Positions 27,862 through 35,923 of a DNA stretch of 64,000 nt are shown here, in pieces. Positions within the stretch are counted from its first letter, which is position 1. Each line of letters begins with the position of its first letter. Origin of the DNA: Pandoraea pneumonica (lineage in GTDB: Bacteria; Pseudomonadota; Gammaproteobacteria; Burkholderiales; Burkholderiaceae); contig NZ_CABPSK010000001.1 in NCBI RefSeq assembly GCF_902459645.1, forward strand, positions 1,054,001-1,118,000, read 5' to 3'. Made by a program: the position numbers and the translations under genes. The notes beneath the pieces are model-generated. The model was not told the DNA's origin. It ran no database searches and saw only the letters and a program-made list of their open reading frames with translations.

Positions 27862-29340
27862 ATGATGAAACACTCGATTTCCCGCCGCCTCGCCGCGATG
27901 TTCGCGGTGGTCGCGCTATCGGTGTTCGCGCTGGTGGGCACGGCGCTCTATATGATGCTGCGCGTGCAGTTGGAGCGGCACCTGCGAGAGTCGCTCGACG
28001 ACCGCGCACAGATCGCCCACATCATCGTCTATCACGGGGGCACGCCCGAGAAGTGGCAGATCGTGCGCGAGAAGCTCAGCGACATGACGCCACGCGACGG
28101 CACCACGACGTATGCCGTGTCGAGCGACGACCCGCGCTTCACGTTCGGCACGCCGGTGGGCGGCATGTTCGTCAAACGCTTATCGAACGGTTATGTGCGC
28201 TTGCAGCCCGATGGCGGCGGCGACGACATGCTGACCACGCGCGAAATTCTGCCGCCCTACGGCTCTCGCCCAGCCGTCACCCTTCAGGTGGCCGCCAGCT
28301 ATTCGCCCAACGAGCGCACGCTGCGCGCGTTCGGCCTGGGGCTTGCCGCCCTGTCCGCGCTCGGCGCTCTGGGCGTGCTGCTGCTCAGCTATTCCGTGAC
28401 ACGGCTCGGGCTGGCACCGCTAACGCGACTCACGCGCGAAGCGTCGCAGATCAGTCCGGACAATCGCTCGCAGCGACTCGACACGCGCTCGCTGCCGGTA
28501 GAACTCGACGACCTTGCCCACTCGTTCAACGGGGCACTCGCCCGGCTCGACGGGGCCTACGAGCGCCTGGAATCGTTTAACGCCGATGTCGCCCACGAAC
28601 TGCGCACGCCGGTGACCATTCTGATCGGCCAGACCGAAGTGGCGCTCACGCGCGACCGGCCGGTGGAAGATTTGCGCGCGCTGCTGCAATCGAATTTGGA
28701 AGAACTGGGGCGCATGCGCACGATCATCAACGACATGTTGTTCCTGTCGCGGGCCGATCAGGGCGAGCGCGCGACCGGGCTCATGGGCGTGTCGATTTCT
28801 AGCGAAGCCGCCCACACGCTGGAGTTTCTCGAAATTCCGCTGGAAGAAGCGCAGGTCACGGCGCGACTGCATGGCAGCGCGTTCGCGCACGTGAACAAAG
28901 CGCTCGTTGGCCGCGCGGTCGCCAATCTGGTGATGAATGCCATCGAGCATTGCACGCCCGGTGCCACCATCGACGTGCGGATTTCACAACCGGCACAGCC
29001 CGCCCACGACGCCGATCAGGTCCGCATCGAAGTCGCCAATCCGGGTCAGCCCATTCCGCCCGACGTCTTGCGGCATCTGTTCGATCGCTTCTACCGCGCC
29101 GAGCCGTCGCGCACCAACAGCCGCGAGAATCACGGACTGGGGCTGGCGATCGTCAAAGCCATCGCCGAAATGCACGGCGGCACCGTGTGGGCACACAGTG
29201 CAGGCGGTCTCAATACGTTTGGATTCTCGGTGTCGCGGGGGCCCGCGGCACCTGCCGAGCCGTTGGGTTCCGGCCCGGCAAGTCCGTCGGTGGGCGGATC
29301 GTCAGATGCCCTGCCGACCGTGGTTGCCCGAGTGCGGTAG
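27862..29340 (+). CDS. Heavy-metal-type sensor histidine kinase (CusS/IrlS-like)
   Basis: 492 aa. TM1 is near residues 13-36 and TM2 near 155-175, enclosing a periplasmic sensor of about 120 residues. The HAMP domain, the H-box (NADVAHELRTPVTIL), the N-box (NLVMNAIEHCTPG) and G2 (NHGLGLAIVKAI) are present. The G1 region reads VEVANPGQPIP rather than DxGxG, as is normal for the CusS/IrlS branch. It pairs with the regulator 27 nt upstream and closes the five-gene efflux operon. Its last 39 nt overlap the convergent gene on the other strand. Confidence 0.9.
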   Translation: MMKHSISRRLAAMFAVVALSVFALVGTALYMMLRVQLERHLRESLDDRAQIAHIIVYHGGTPEKWQIVREKLSDMTPRDGTTTYAVSSDDPRFTFGTPVGGMFVKRLSNGYVRLQPDGGGDDMLTTREILPPYGSRPAVTLQVAASYSPNERTLRAFGLGLAALSALGALGVLLLSYSVTRLGLAPLTRLTREASQISPDNRSQRLDTRSLPVELDDLAHSFNGALARLDGAYERLESFNADVAHELRTPVTILIGQTEVALTRDRPVEDLRALLQSNLEELGRMRTIINDMLFLSRADQGERATGLMGVSISSEAAHTLEFLEIPLEEAQVTARLHGSAFAHVNKALVGRAVANLVMNAIEHCTPGATIDVRISQPAQPAHDADQVRIEVANPGQPIPPDVLRHLFDRFYRAEPSRTNSRENHGLGLAIVKAIAEMHGGTVWAHSAGGLNTFGFSVSRGPAAPAEPLGSGPASPSVGGSSDALPTVVARVR

Positions 29341-29886
29341 ATGAGGCAACGGCTGGGGGGTGTACCCCGTCAGCGTTTCACCCAACGCTTCGCGCGCGTA
29401 GGCAGCCGCCACGGTCATCTGGGCGAGCCGCGCCCGTAGCTCCAGATTTTCCCGTTCGAGATGCTGTACACGACGCATGGCGTCGGCCACTTCGGCGCTC
29501 GCGTGCCCCGTAGGCAAGTGCCCGTCAGGTAACGCATCGAGCAACGTCATAGCCCGCGCCAGATTCTGCTCCAGTTGCTGCGCCCAGAGGGCATGGGCAT
29601 TCGTTGGCAACGAATGCGATGCCATTGGCATTTCATAGGCGGCGCGTGCCCGAACAATGGCCTTTTGAACCGTACCGGCGCTCGGGCGGCGCGCGACACC
29701 TGCCAGCCCCATCAACTTCAGATAGGTTTGCGCACCGTAAATGCGATGCGCGGCGCACCAGGCGTCGTGCAGAAAGGCATCGAGGAACGCGGGGTTGTTG
29801 TGGGGGTTTGCCGTATCCGCATCGCGGGCGGCGGCGAGCAATGCGGCGTATGTCGCATCGTCGAACTTCAGAGCGGACCGTGCCAT
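29302..29886 (-). CDS. Hypothetical protein with predicted DNA-binding N-region and C-terminal coiled coil
   Basis: 194 aa, start supported by GGAGGTC 3 nt before the ATG. I do not recognise a named family. The first ~100 residues are helical; GTVQKAIVRARAAYE could be a recognition helix as in KfrA-like proteins. Residues 135-170 (VADAMRRVQHLERENLELRA) read as a leucine-type coiled coil, suggesting dimerisation. The C-terminal tail is Pro/His-rich. It runs convergently to the sensor kinase and overlaps its 3' end by 39 nt. A small regulator is possible but unproven. Confidence 0.6.
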   Translation of the reverse strand: MARSALKFDDATYAALLAAARDADTANPHNNPAFLDAFLHDAWCAAHRIYGAQTYLKLMGLAGVARRPSAGTVQKAIVRARAAYEMPMASHSLPTNAHALWAQQLEQNLARAMTLLDALPDGHLPTGHASAEVADAMRRVQHLERENLELRARLAQMTVAAAYAREALGETLTGYTPQPLPHLPHSGNHGRQGI

Positions 29887-29994
29887 GACGACCTCCAGTC
29901 GTGGACGCTTGCCGTTTGGGGGGCTCGGTCACCGGTGCGTGAATGAGGTGGTGCACCGGTGAGCGAAATTCAAACCGACTGTCCGCCGCTTGCC

Positions 29995-30612
29995 TTACGG
30001 CTTAGGTGCCGGCGGCGGGGGCGGCGGGGCCCACTTGCGTTTGGCGTCCGGATCTTGGGTCACGGCGACAGCCACCGCTTCGGTGTAGTCCACGTTGACC
30101 GAATCGCCTACCTTCACACCGTTAAGCAGCGACGGGTCTTGCACCGCGATATCGACTACGCGCTTCGGCCCGCGCAGGGTGATGACGTTCGCTGAGCGGT
30201 CGATCTTCTGCACCGTCGCAACCACCTTGATGTTGCGCGACGCATCGGCCGCCGGACGATTGCCCGGCGTGGCGCGGTTGGCGTCCTCGGTCACGACACT
30301 GCTGCGAATGCCGTTACCCGGCGCAACTGAAATAGCAATGGCGCGCTCGTAGGCCACCACGACCTTGTCGCCCTTGCGCATTTGTTCGAAGTTTCTGACT
30401 TCGGGGCCAACGACAAACGTCACCGGCTTGCCGTGATCGTCTGCAACTTGAATCGTGCGGTTTTTAGCGTCGACGCCGAGCAGCGTCGTACGGAACTCAA
30501 CGACGCCGCCACGCACGATCGGTGCAGGCGGGGGAGCCGTCTGCGTTTGCGCATAGGCAGCCTGCCCCAGCGACAACAGGCCGGCCAGAATCATCGCTTG
30601 CGTGAGCTTCAT
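29995..30612 (-). CDS. Periplasmic protein with two tandem small beta domains (DUF5666-like)
   Basis: 205 aa with a clear Sec signal (MILAGLLSLGQAAYA, cleavage after about residue 21) and AAGGA before the ATG. The mature part holds two similar units: VVEFRTTLLGVDAKNRTIQV ending in KGDKVVVAYERAIAISV, and VVATVQKIDRSANVITLRG ending in VGDSVNVDYTEAVAVAV. Each looks like a small OB-type barrel of the kind in DUF5666 proteins. The C-terminus is Pro-rich (PPPPPPAPKP). It is monocistronic. Role unknown, probably an envelope or metal-handling accessory. Confidence 0.7.
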   Translation of the reverse strand: MKLTQAMILAGLLSLGQAAYAQTQTAPPPAPIVRGGVVEFRTTLLGVDAKNRTIQVADDHGKPVTFVVGPEVRNFEQMRKGDKVVVAYERAIAISVAPGNGIRSSVVTEDANRATPGNRPAADASRNIKVVATVQKIDRSANVITLRGPKRVVDIAVQDPSLLNGVKVGDSVNVDYTEAVAVAVTQDPDAKRKWAPPPPPPAPKP

Positions 30613-31024
30613 GGTGTGTCCTTTTTGTTATCGTCAAATGAGAATCCAACACGCGAATTCTGCAAATAGTTAAGTATCCGAAACAATTTTCAGTTGTCAG
30701 GTGGTGCGCACCTATTACTGAATGTTTCCCGGCGATAGTAACAAAATAATTCACTCACGCAAGATATTTTTGTTTTGCATACCAAATGCCAAAGAAGGTT
30801 GAGTAATTAAAATTACTCTCGCCCCCGCAACCCGCAGCCCGCTGACATCTAGCGGTCATTTAGGTACGCATATTCCACTGAGTTCTTTTGATGCCGATCA
30901 ATAGTTAATTCCCGTCGATTCAGCAAATTTCCCCCAACTATTCACGCTATCAGAAACAACTTGTTACAAATACACTCATCCACGTTAAGTAATTCTTAAT
31001 CCATTTGGATGATGGTTTTTCGTC

Positions 31025-31054
31025 TTGACAGTTTGCATTCCGAATCACTAATCT
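31025..31054 (+). promoter_or_regulatory. Candidate sigma-70 promoter in a 526-bp AT-rich gap
   Basis: The gap 30613-31138 between divergent genes is far more AT-rich than its surroundings and I find no gene in it. TTGACA (31025-31030) with an 18-bp spacer to TAATCT (31049-31054) fits a promoter for the DUF2092 gene. AT-richness of this kind often marks nucleoid-protein binding; that is inference. Confidence 0.45.
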
Positions 31055-31138
31055 AGTTCCTCCTCTCGCGCTGGCTCACTGCGCTCGTGCACGTTGTCGT
31101 TGTCCCGTTCAAACCATTGCTTGGAATGAGGTCACACA

Positions 31139-32026
31139 GTGCCATCTATGTCTTCCCGACGTTCGCCTACACACTCCCTCATCCGTTCACTGACATGCGG
31201 CATGGCTGCCGCCATCGCACTGTCATCACACGCCGTACTCGCACAAGCCCCTGCCTCGGACAGCACCCTTCCGGTGCAAGGCATGCCCGAGAAGCAGCAA
31301 GGCGCTGTCGATGCGCTGACGAAAATGAGCCGCTATCTGAGAACCTTGCAGCGCTTTCGCGTGGAGGGGGATACGGTCACCGATGCGGTGCTGAGTACGG
31401 GCCAGAACGTCGGCTTTCTGCATCACACCGATATGTCGGTTCAGCGCCCCAATAAAGTGCGGGCGGTGGTCATTGGACAAGATCGCAATCGCGGCTTTGT
31501 CTATGACGGCAAGACCTTCACGCTCTATGACGAGACGCAGGGCAAGCGCTTTTACAGTCAGGTCGCCGCACCGCCGACCATCGATGCGCTCGTAAAAGAT
31601 ATCGATGCGAAATATGGCATCGGGCTGCCGCTGGCCGATCTCTTTTATTGGGGCATGGATCCCGACGACGTTTCCGGGTTGCGCTCGGCCTTATTCATTG
31701 GGCTCGATCGGGTGAATGGCGAGTGGTGCAATCACTACGCGTATCAGCAACCCGACGTGGATTGGGAGTTGTGGATTCGAACCGGGTCGCGGCCGCTGCC
31801 TTGCCGCTTTGTCATTACCGATACGTCGCAGCCGTCGCGGCCGACGCATGCGGTCAATTACCGGTGGGATCTCAATCCGAAATTCTCGGCGGGCACGTTT
31901 GCCTACCAAGCGCCCGCCGGCGCCCAACGCATCGAGATGCGCCCGCCCGGGCCGCCGCAAGACGCACTCCCTGGCCAGCCGGGCCAGGCAGGTCAAGCAG
32001 GACAAGCGGCCGGGGGGAAACAATGA
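31139..32026 (+). CDS. DUF2092-family periplasmic protein
   Basis: 295 aa. The GTG at 31139 is preferred over ATG 31148 because GAGG lies 7 nt before it. A signal peptide is visible (CGMAAAIALSSHAVLAQA). The mature protein shows the DUF2092 pattern: ALTKMSRYLRTLQRFRVEGD, then GFVYDGKTFTLYDETQGKRF, PLADLFYWG and ITDTSQPSRPTHAVNYRWDL. The fold is probably LolA/LolB-like, suggesting a lipophilic ligand, but no function is proven. The C-terminus has Gly-Gln-Ala repeats. It overlaps the next gene by ATGA, so the two are coupled. Confidence 0.82.
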   Translation: MPSMSSRRSPTHSLIRSLTCGMAAAIALSSHAVLAQAPASDSTLPVQGMPEKQQGAVDALTKMSRYLRTLQRFRVEGDTVTDAVLSTGQNVGFLHHTDMSVQRPNKVRAVVIGQDRNRGFVYDGKTFTLYDETQGKRFYSQVAAPPTIDALVKDIDAKYGIGLPLADLFYWGMDPDDVSGLRSALFIGLDRVNGEWCNHYAYQQPDVDWELWIRTGSRPLPCRFVITDTSQPSRPTHAVNYRWDLNPKFSAGTFAYQAPAGAQRIEMRPPGPPQDALPGQPGQAGQAGQAAGGKQ

Positions 32027-32748
32027 CACGACTGACTTCCCAGCCTTCATCGGCAACGTCATGGGCGTGCCTTGCGGTCGCCGCCGCGTTTGCGCTCGCC
32101 TCCACCCAAAGTTTTGGCTTCGGATTCCACGGCGGTGCGCGCACCAGCCTGCATGGCAGCGGAGCCTTCCACGGTGGCGGCGCGGCACCAGGCGGCGGCA
32201 TGCAACATGGCGGCGGCCCTGGTGGCAACACGCCGATGCACGCCAATACCGGTAGCCCGGGCGGCGGACCGCAGCACGGCGGCGGCCAACCGCCGGGGCC
32301 CGGCCCGGGACCGAACCCGTCACCACAACCCGGGCCCGGCCCGCACCCTGGACCCGGACCCGGACCTGGGCCTGGGCCTGGGCCTGGGCCTGGACCTGGA
32401 CCTGGACCCGGGCCTGGACCTGGACCTGGACCTGGGCCGCACCCTCCGCCACCACCGCCGGGGCCTGGGCCGGGGCCGGGACCGCATCCCCCGCCGCCAC
32501 CGCCTCCGCCTCCACCGCCCCCACCGCCTTATTGGGGTTGGGGCGGCGGCTGGTATGACCCGGTCGCGGCGGCGGTCACGATCGGTGTGTCGGCCGCCAT
32601 CATTGGCTCGACAGTGAACAGCATTCCGCCGAGTTGTGTGAGCACCATCGTGGGCAACGTGGCCTATCAGCATTGCGGCTCGACGTGGTATCAGCCCGTG
32701 TATTCGGGCACTACCGTGCAGTTCGTGGTCGTAGCGCCGCCGCATTGA
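32023..32748 (+). CDS. Exported Gly/Pro-repeat protein, partner of the DUF2092 protein
   Basis: 241 aa from ATG 32023 overlapping the upstream stop; GGGGGGAAA serves as ribosome binding site. It has a signal peptide (LAVAAAFALASTQSFGF). A His/Gly-rich stretch, about 15 Gly-Pro dipeptides (from residue 110) and poly-Pro follow. A conserved C-terminal module comes next: WGWGGGWYDP, a hydrophobic segment VTIGVSAAIIG, and CVSTIVGNVAYQHCGSTWYQPVY-type residues with two Cys. The last part resembles small envelope proteins with a C-G-x-W-Y motif. The Gly-Pro run is a likely site of length change. Function unknown; coupling points to a joint envelope role. Confidence 0.75.
   Translation: MTRLTSQPSSATSWACLAVAAAFALASTQSFGFGFHGGARTSLHGSGAFHGGGAAPGGGMQHGGGPGGNTPMHANTGSPGGGPQHGGGQPPGPGPGPNPSPQPGPGPHPGPGPGPGPGPGPGPGPGPGPGPGPGPGPGPHPPPPPPGPGPGPGPHPPPPPPPPPPPPPPYWGWGGGWYDPVAAAVTIGVSAAIIGSTVNSIPPSCVSTIVGNVAYQHCGSTWYQPVYSGTTVQFVVVAPPH
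32350..32439 (+). repeat. Fifteen 6-bp units encoding Gly-Pro
   Basis: The hexamer GG(A/G)CC(C/T/G) is repeated 15 times in frame, each unit coding Gly-Pro. Near-perfect short repeats inside a gene are prone to slippage in multiples of six, which would keep the frame and change only length. Confidence 0.85.
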
Positions 32749-32896
32749 GGTTGCTCATTGAGGCTACGTTCACTCGCCCGTTCCCGACGGCATCGCGCCA
32801 AGCGGTGCCGTCGGAACACCCCCTGATCCCGAAAGTCTGTCCCGACGTGCAACGGCACGCTTGTGAGCGGCACGACCGGGACGTTATGCTTGCCGC

Positions 32897-33304
32897 ATGA
32901 ACCGCCGCATTCTCATCGCCCCCGAAGACGTCGAACTCACCGCCATGCGCGCCCAAGGCGCCGGTGGCCAGAACGTCAACAAAGTCTCCAGTGCCATCCA
33001 CCTTCGCTTCGACGTCATGCGCTCGTCGCTCCCCGATGAGGTCAAAGCGCGCCTGCTCTCCCGCCTCGATAGCCGCATCACACAAGACGGGGTGATCGTC
33101 ATCAAGGCCCAGCAACATCGCTCGCAGGAACTCAATCGCGCCGATGCAATGGAACGCTTGCAGGCGCTCGTCGATGCCGCTGCCGTCCCGCCGCGCCGCC
33201 GAATTCCGACTCGCCCCACACTCGGCAGCCAACTCCGGCGGCGAGACGCCAAGCAAGTCCGCTCGCGCGTCAAAGCGTCGCGCGGCAAATTCCACGACGA
33301 CTAA
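32897..33304 (+). CDS. arfB: ArfB peptidyl-tRNA hydrolase, ribosome rescue factor (YaeJ)
   Basis: 135 aa, close to E. coli ArfB (140). It has the catalytic GGQ in RAQGAGGQNVNKVSSAIHLR, as in class I release factors. It also has the basic C-terminal tail (LGSQLRRRDAKQVRSRVKA) that enters the empty mRNA channel of stalled ribosomes. It lacks the codon-recognition domain of true release factors, which fixes the assignment. It frees ribosomes stalled on mRNAs without a stop codon. The ATG at 32897 follows a weak ribosome binding site. It is a single gene, followed by an AT-rich region with inverted repeats. Confidence 0.93.
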   Translation: MNRRILIAPEDVELTAMRAQGAGGQNVNKVSSAIHLRFDVMRSSLPDEVKARLLSRLDSRITQDGVIVIKAQQHRSQELNRADAMERLQALVDAAAVPPRRRIPTRPTLGSQLRRRDAKQVRSRVKASRGKFHDD

Positions 33305-33315
33305 GTGATGCGCCC

Positions 33316-33417
33316 AAAAAGATAATATTTGCTATCTTTTTTCATATTAAGATTACGATAGTTATCTTTTTCGGCAAAACTTGCGATGAGCTGCTAAGAT
33401 AAAGCATCATTTCTTAG
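33316..33417 (+). promoter_or_regulatory. Three inverted repeats: hipBA operator region, possibly also the arfB terminator
   Basis: AAAAAGATA (33316-33324) and TATCTTTTT (33333-33341) form a perfect 9-bp inverted repeat that could also end arfB transcription. GATA-GT-TATC follows at 33357-33366, and CTAAGA/TCTTAG at 33394-33417. Repeated GATA/TATC arms before a hipBA operon fit cooperative binding by a HipB dimer, the usual autoregulation of this system. Confidence 0.5.
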
Positions 33418-33432
33418 AAAAAGCACATCAAG

Positions 33433-33765
33433 ATGAGCTTTATCGACACTCTCATTAGCGCTCGCAAAGACGCAGGACTCACGCAGTCCGAGCTTGGGGA
33501 GCGCGCAGGCCTGTCTCGCATGACCGTTCAGAAGGCCGAGTCCGGCGCACTCGACCCGCGCATGTCGACGGTGCTGGAAATGGCGCGCGCGCTCGGCCTC
33601 GAACCGATGCTCGTCCCCGCCAACTTGCGTCAGGAGGTCGAAGCCTTTCTGCGCTCCGGCGGTAAATATCTAGCGCAGCCCAGTGGGGTGTCAGCGCCGC
33701 CGTCCATCGTCGAAACACTCGCCTCTGCCGCTGCACCTTCGCGCCTGCCGCCCTCCCGCTCATGA
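33433..33765 (+). CDS. hipB: HipB-type antitoxin (XRE helix-turn-helix)
   Basis: 110 aa. The helix-turn-helix spans about 5-60: LISARKDAGLTQSELGERAG, LSRMTVQKAESGALDPRMST and VLEMARALGLEPML. The remaining ~40 residues are Ser/Ala/Pro-rich and likely flexible. It neutralises the kinase encoded next and represses the operon by binding the inverted repeats upstream. It overlaps the toxin gene by ATGA, as is typical. The ribosome binding site is weak. Confidence 0.88.
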   Translation: MSFIDTLISARKDAGLTQSELGERAGLSRMTVQKAESGALDPRMSTVLEMARALGLEPMLVPANLRQEVEAFLRSGGKYLAQPSGVSAPPSIVETLASAAAPSRLPPSRS

Positions 33766-35057
33766 ACATCAAGTACCTGCGCGCCTATCTGCATATGCCC
33801 GACGGCAGTCGCCGTCCGGTCGGCTATCTCTCGCAATACGGTGACATTCTGCGCATGTCGTTCGACGACGATTACATCGCCGACGCGCGACGGCCCACCC
33901 TGTCGCTCGCCTATCGCGGGGCCAATGAAAACGCGACCCGCGACATTCTCACGTCGGCGCAAGATGCCCGTCTGGTGCGCACCGACGGTCGCTGGCCTGT
34001 GTATTTCGAGAATTTGCTGCCCGAAGGCCATAACCGCGAGCGACTGGCCGCTGAGCGGCGGTGCAGCCCGGACGATGAGTTCGAACTACTCGCTGCCGCA
34101 GGCCACGATCTGATGGGCGCCTTCGAAGTCGAGCCCGTGCCGCCACGCGAAGGCGTGCCCGATGTCGTGCATCGCTGGCATACGGCACTCGGTCTCGAAA
34201 TGATCGAGCCCGGCTTTGTCGACACGCCGGTCGAAGACGCTGCATCGCTGCCCGGCGTGGTGACGAAATTCTCCGCCGTGCGCGACGGCCGGCGTTATGT
34301 CGTCAAGCGTCAGGGCCGCGCCGGTTCGGTCATCCTCAAGCTGCCGACGACGCGTCACCCCGATTTGGTCGAGAACGAATTCACGGGCTACCGACTGTGC
34401 GAGGCACTGGGCCTCGATTGCGCAAAGGCCGAGATCATCTCGCGCCGCGACGCCGATCTGCCGGAACAAGTGCCGTTCGAACACATTCTGGCGGTGCCCC
34501 GCTTCGACCGGCTGCCCGACGGACGGCGCGTGCATATGGAAGAGTTCGCGCAAGTGCTCCAGTACCCGCCGCGCAGCAAATACGGCCGCGGGCTGGACAT
34601 CGACTACAGCACGATGCTGCGTGTACTCGACCAACTCTCGGCGCAGCCCGTGCAAGACGTCAGAGAATTCATGCGCCGTCTGATCGCCTTCATCCTGCTG
34701 GGCAATACCGATGCGCACCTCAAGAACTGGGCGCTGATCTATCCCGACGCCCACACGCCGCAATTGGCGCCGGTCTACGACCCGGTATGCGTCGCCGCGT
34801 TTTTCCACGACGTGCCCGCTTCGCATTACGGCGTGAACCGCGCCATCGACAAAACGCTGCGCGCGTTCGATTGGTCCGCTCTCGAAGCGCTGCTGAAAGG
34901 TGCCGGGCTACTGCGCGTCGGCCGCATGATGACGATTGCCCGCGAAACCGTCGCCGAAGCACAGGCTGCCTGGCCTAAGCTGCTCGACGATGCACCCGGC
35001 GCGGTACGCGCCACCGTGCTCGAACGGCTCTCAGGTGGCGTGGCACTGACGGCCTGA
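33762..35057 (+). CDS. hipA: HipA-type serine/threonine kinase toxin
   Basis: 431 aa, close to E. coli HipA (440). The N-terminal subdomain (about 1-110) has the HipA N1 pattern (YLRAYLHMPDG, VGYLSQYGD, WPVYFENLLPEGHNRERLA). The kinase core has VVKFSAV-like strands with Lys in GSVILKLP, the segment VENEFTGYRLCEALGL, and the catalytic/metal motif LGNTDAHLKNWALIY. HipA kinases inactivate tRNA-charging enzymes such as GltX, causing growth arrest and antibiotic persistence. All catalytic motifs look intact, so the pair should be active. It is translationally coupled to hipB. Confidence 0.9.
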   Translation: MNIKYLRAYLHMPDGSRRPVGYLSQYGDILRMSFDDDYIADARRPTLSLAYRGANENATRDILTSAQDARLVRTDGRWPVYFENLLPEGHNRERLAAERRCSPDDEFELLAAAGHDLMGAFEVEPVPPREGVPDVVHRWHTALGLEMIEPGFVDTPVEDAASLPGVVTKFSAVRDGRRYVVKRQGRAGSVILKLPTTRHPDLVENEFTGYRLCEALGLDCAKAEIISRRDADLPEQVPFEHILAVPRFDRLPDGRRVHMEEFAQVLQYPPRSKYGRGLDIDYSTMLRVLDQLSAQPVQDVREFMRRLIAFILLGNTDAHLKNWALIYPDAHTPQLAPVYDPVCVAAFFHDVPASHYGVNRAIDKTLRAFDWSALEALLKGAGLLRVGRMMTIARETVAEAQAAWPKLLDDAPGAVRATVLERLSGGVALTA

Positions 35058-35077
35058 TCCACGCGATCTCAAAATTT

Positions 35078-35122
35078 ATTACCCGGGTAATATTGCAAAT
35101 CAAATAACACCCGGGTAATATT
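35078..35122 (+). promoter_or_regulatory. Two copies of CCCGGGTAATATT upstream of the DUF2239 gene
   Basis: CCCGGGTAATATT occurs at 35082-35094 and 35110-35122, 28 bp apart. The first copy is centred on the perfect palindrome ATTACCCGGGTAAT (35078-35091). The repeats lie 34-78 bp before the GTG start, where they would overlap the promoter. A dimeric repressor binding two sites is likely; it is not identified. Confidence 0.6.
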
Positions 35123-35155
35123 CGCCGGTACTGAATCGATACCGGAGATATTCCC

Positions 35156-35806
35156 GTGGCCGTCACACCCGCTTTTGCCCCCGCCTACACCGTCTTTCGC
35201 GGCATGCGCCGCATTGCCTCCGGCTCGCTCGCCGACGCTGCCATTGCGTATCAGCAGGCGTCGCTCGTCGATGCCCACCTGCCCGTTCTGATCTTCGACG
35301 ACCTCACGGGCGACACGCGTGACGTCGACGTCCGAGGCACAGCTGCGGATATTCGCGAACGTTATTGTCCCGTCGTCGTATCGGCTTCCGTCGCGGATGC
35401 TGCGATAGACGCTATCGAAGCCACTGAAGCCACCGAAGCGCCCGCCAAGAGCCGTGGCCGTCCGAAGCTGGGCGTGGTCGCCCGCGAAGTCACGCTGCTG
35501 CCGCGTCACTGGGACTGGTTGGCCGATCAACCCGGTGGCGCGTCCGTCGCGTTGCGCAAACTGGTCGACGAAGCTCGCCGCAAATTCGCCGACCGCGATC
35601 TGATGCGACGTGCGCAGGAGCGCGCATATCGCTTCATGTCGACCATCGCGGGCGATCTTCCGCAGTTCGAAGAAGCCTCGCGCGCCTTGTTCGCCAATGA
35701 CTTCGACGCGCTCAATGCCCGCATCGCCGAATGGCCGGAAGACGTGCGTGAGTATCTGACGCGCTTGTCGTCGACCGACGATCTCGCCGCACTCATGAAC
35801 GAGTAA
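35156..35806 (+). CDS. DUF2239-family protein
   Basis: 216 aa from a GTG with CGGAG upstream. DUF2239 proteins are small cytosolic proteins of unknown function, and the sequence matches their pattern. An N-terminal segment (LADAAIAYQQASLVDAHLPV, IFDDLTGDTRDVDVRG) is followed by the signature GRPKLGVVAREVTLLPRHWDW and WLADQPGGASVALRKLVDEA. A helical C-terminus (AYRFMSTIAGDLPQFEEASR) completes it. The LGVVAREVTLLPRHWDWL stretch resembles small DNA-binding ribbon-helix modules, but no activity is known. It is monocistronic, with tandem operators upstream and a terminator downstream. Confidence 0.82.
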   Translation: MAVTPAFAPAYTVFRGMRRIASGSLADAAIAYQQASLVDAHLPVLIFDDLTGDTRDVDVRGTAADIRERYCPVVVSASVADAAIDAIEATEATEAPAKSRGRPKLGVVAREVTLLPRHWDWLADQPGGASVALRKLVDEARRKFADRDLMRRAQERAYRFMSTIAGDLPQFEEASRALFANDFDALNARIAEWPEDVREYLTRLSSTDDLAALMNE

Positions 35807-35814
35807 CCCACCGG

Positions 35815-35840
35815 GCGCGCCTGCGCGCCCACCCCCTTTT
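35815..35840 (+). terminator. Terminator after the DUF2239 gene
   Basis: GGGCGCGC (35815-35822) pairs with GCGCGCCC (35825-35832), followed by ACCCCCTTTT. The loop is only 2 nt as drawn, so the top pairs must open. Confidence 0.6.
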
Positions 35841-35923
35841 GATTCCCGCTCACCGGTCGGACCGCCGCACCGGAGGGCCCCCCTTTGCCCGGAATTTCCC
35901 GGCAAATCTGCCTTGAGATAACC

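Noticed and set aside
32350-32439. Possible CRISPR or minisatellite array
   Set aside because: The 6-bp units are in frame inside an exported protein and encode Gly-Pro; there are no spacers.
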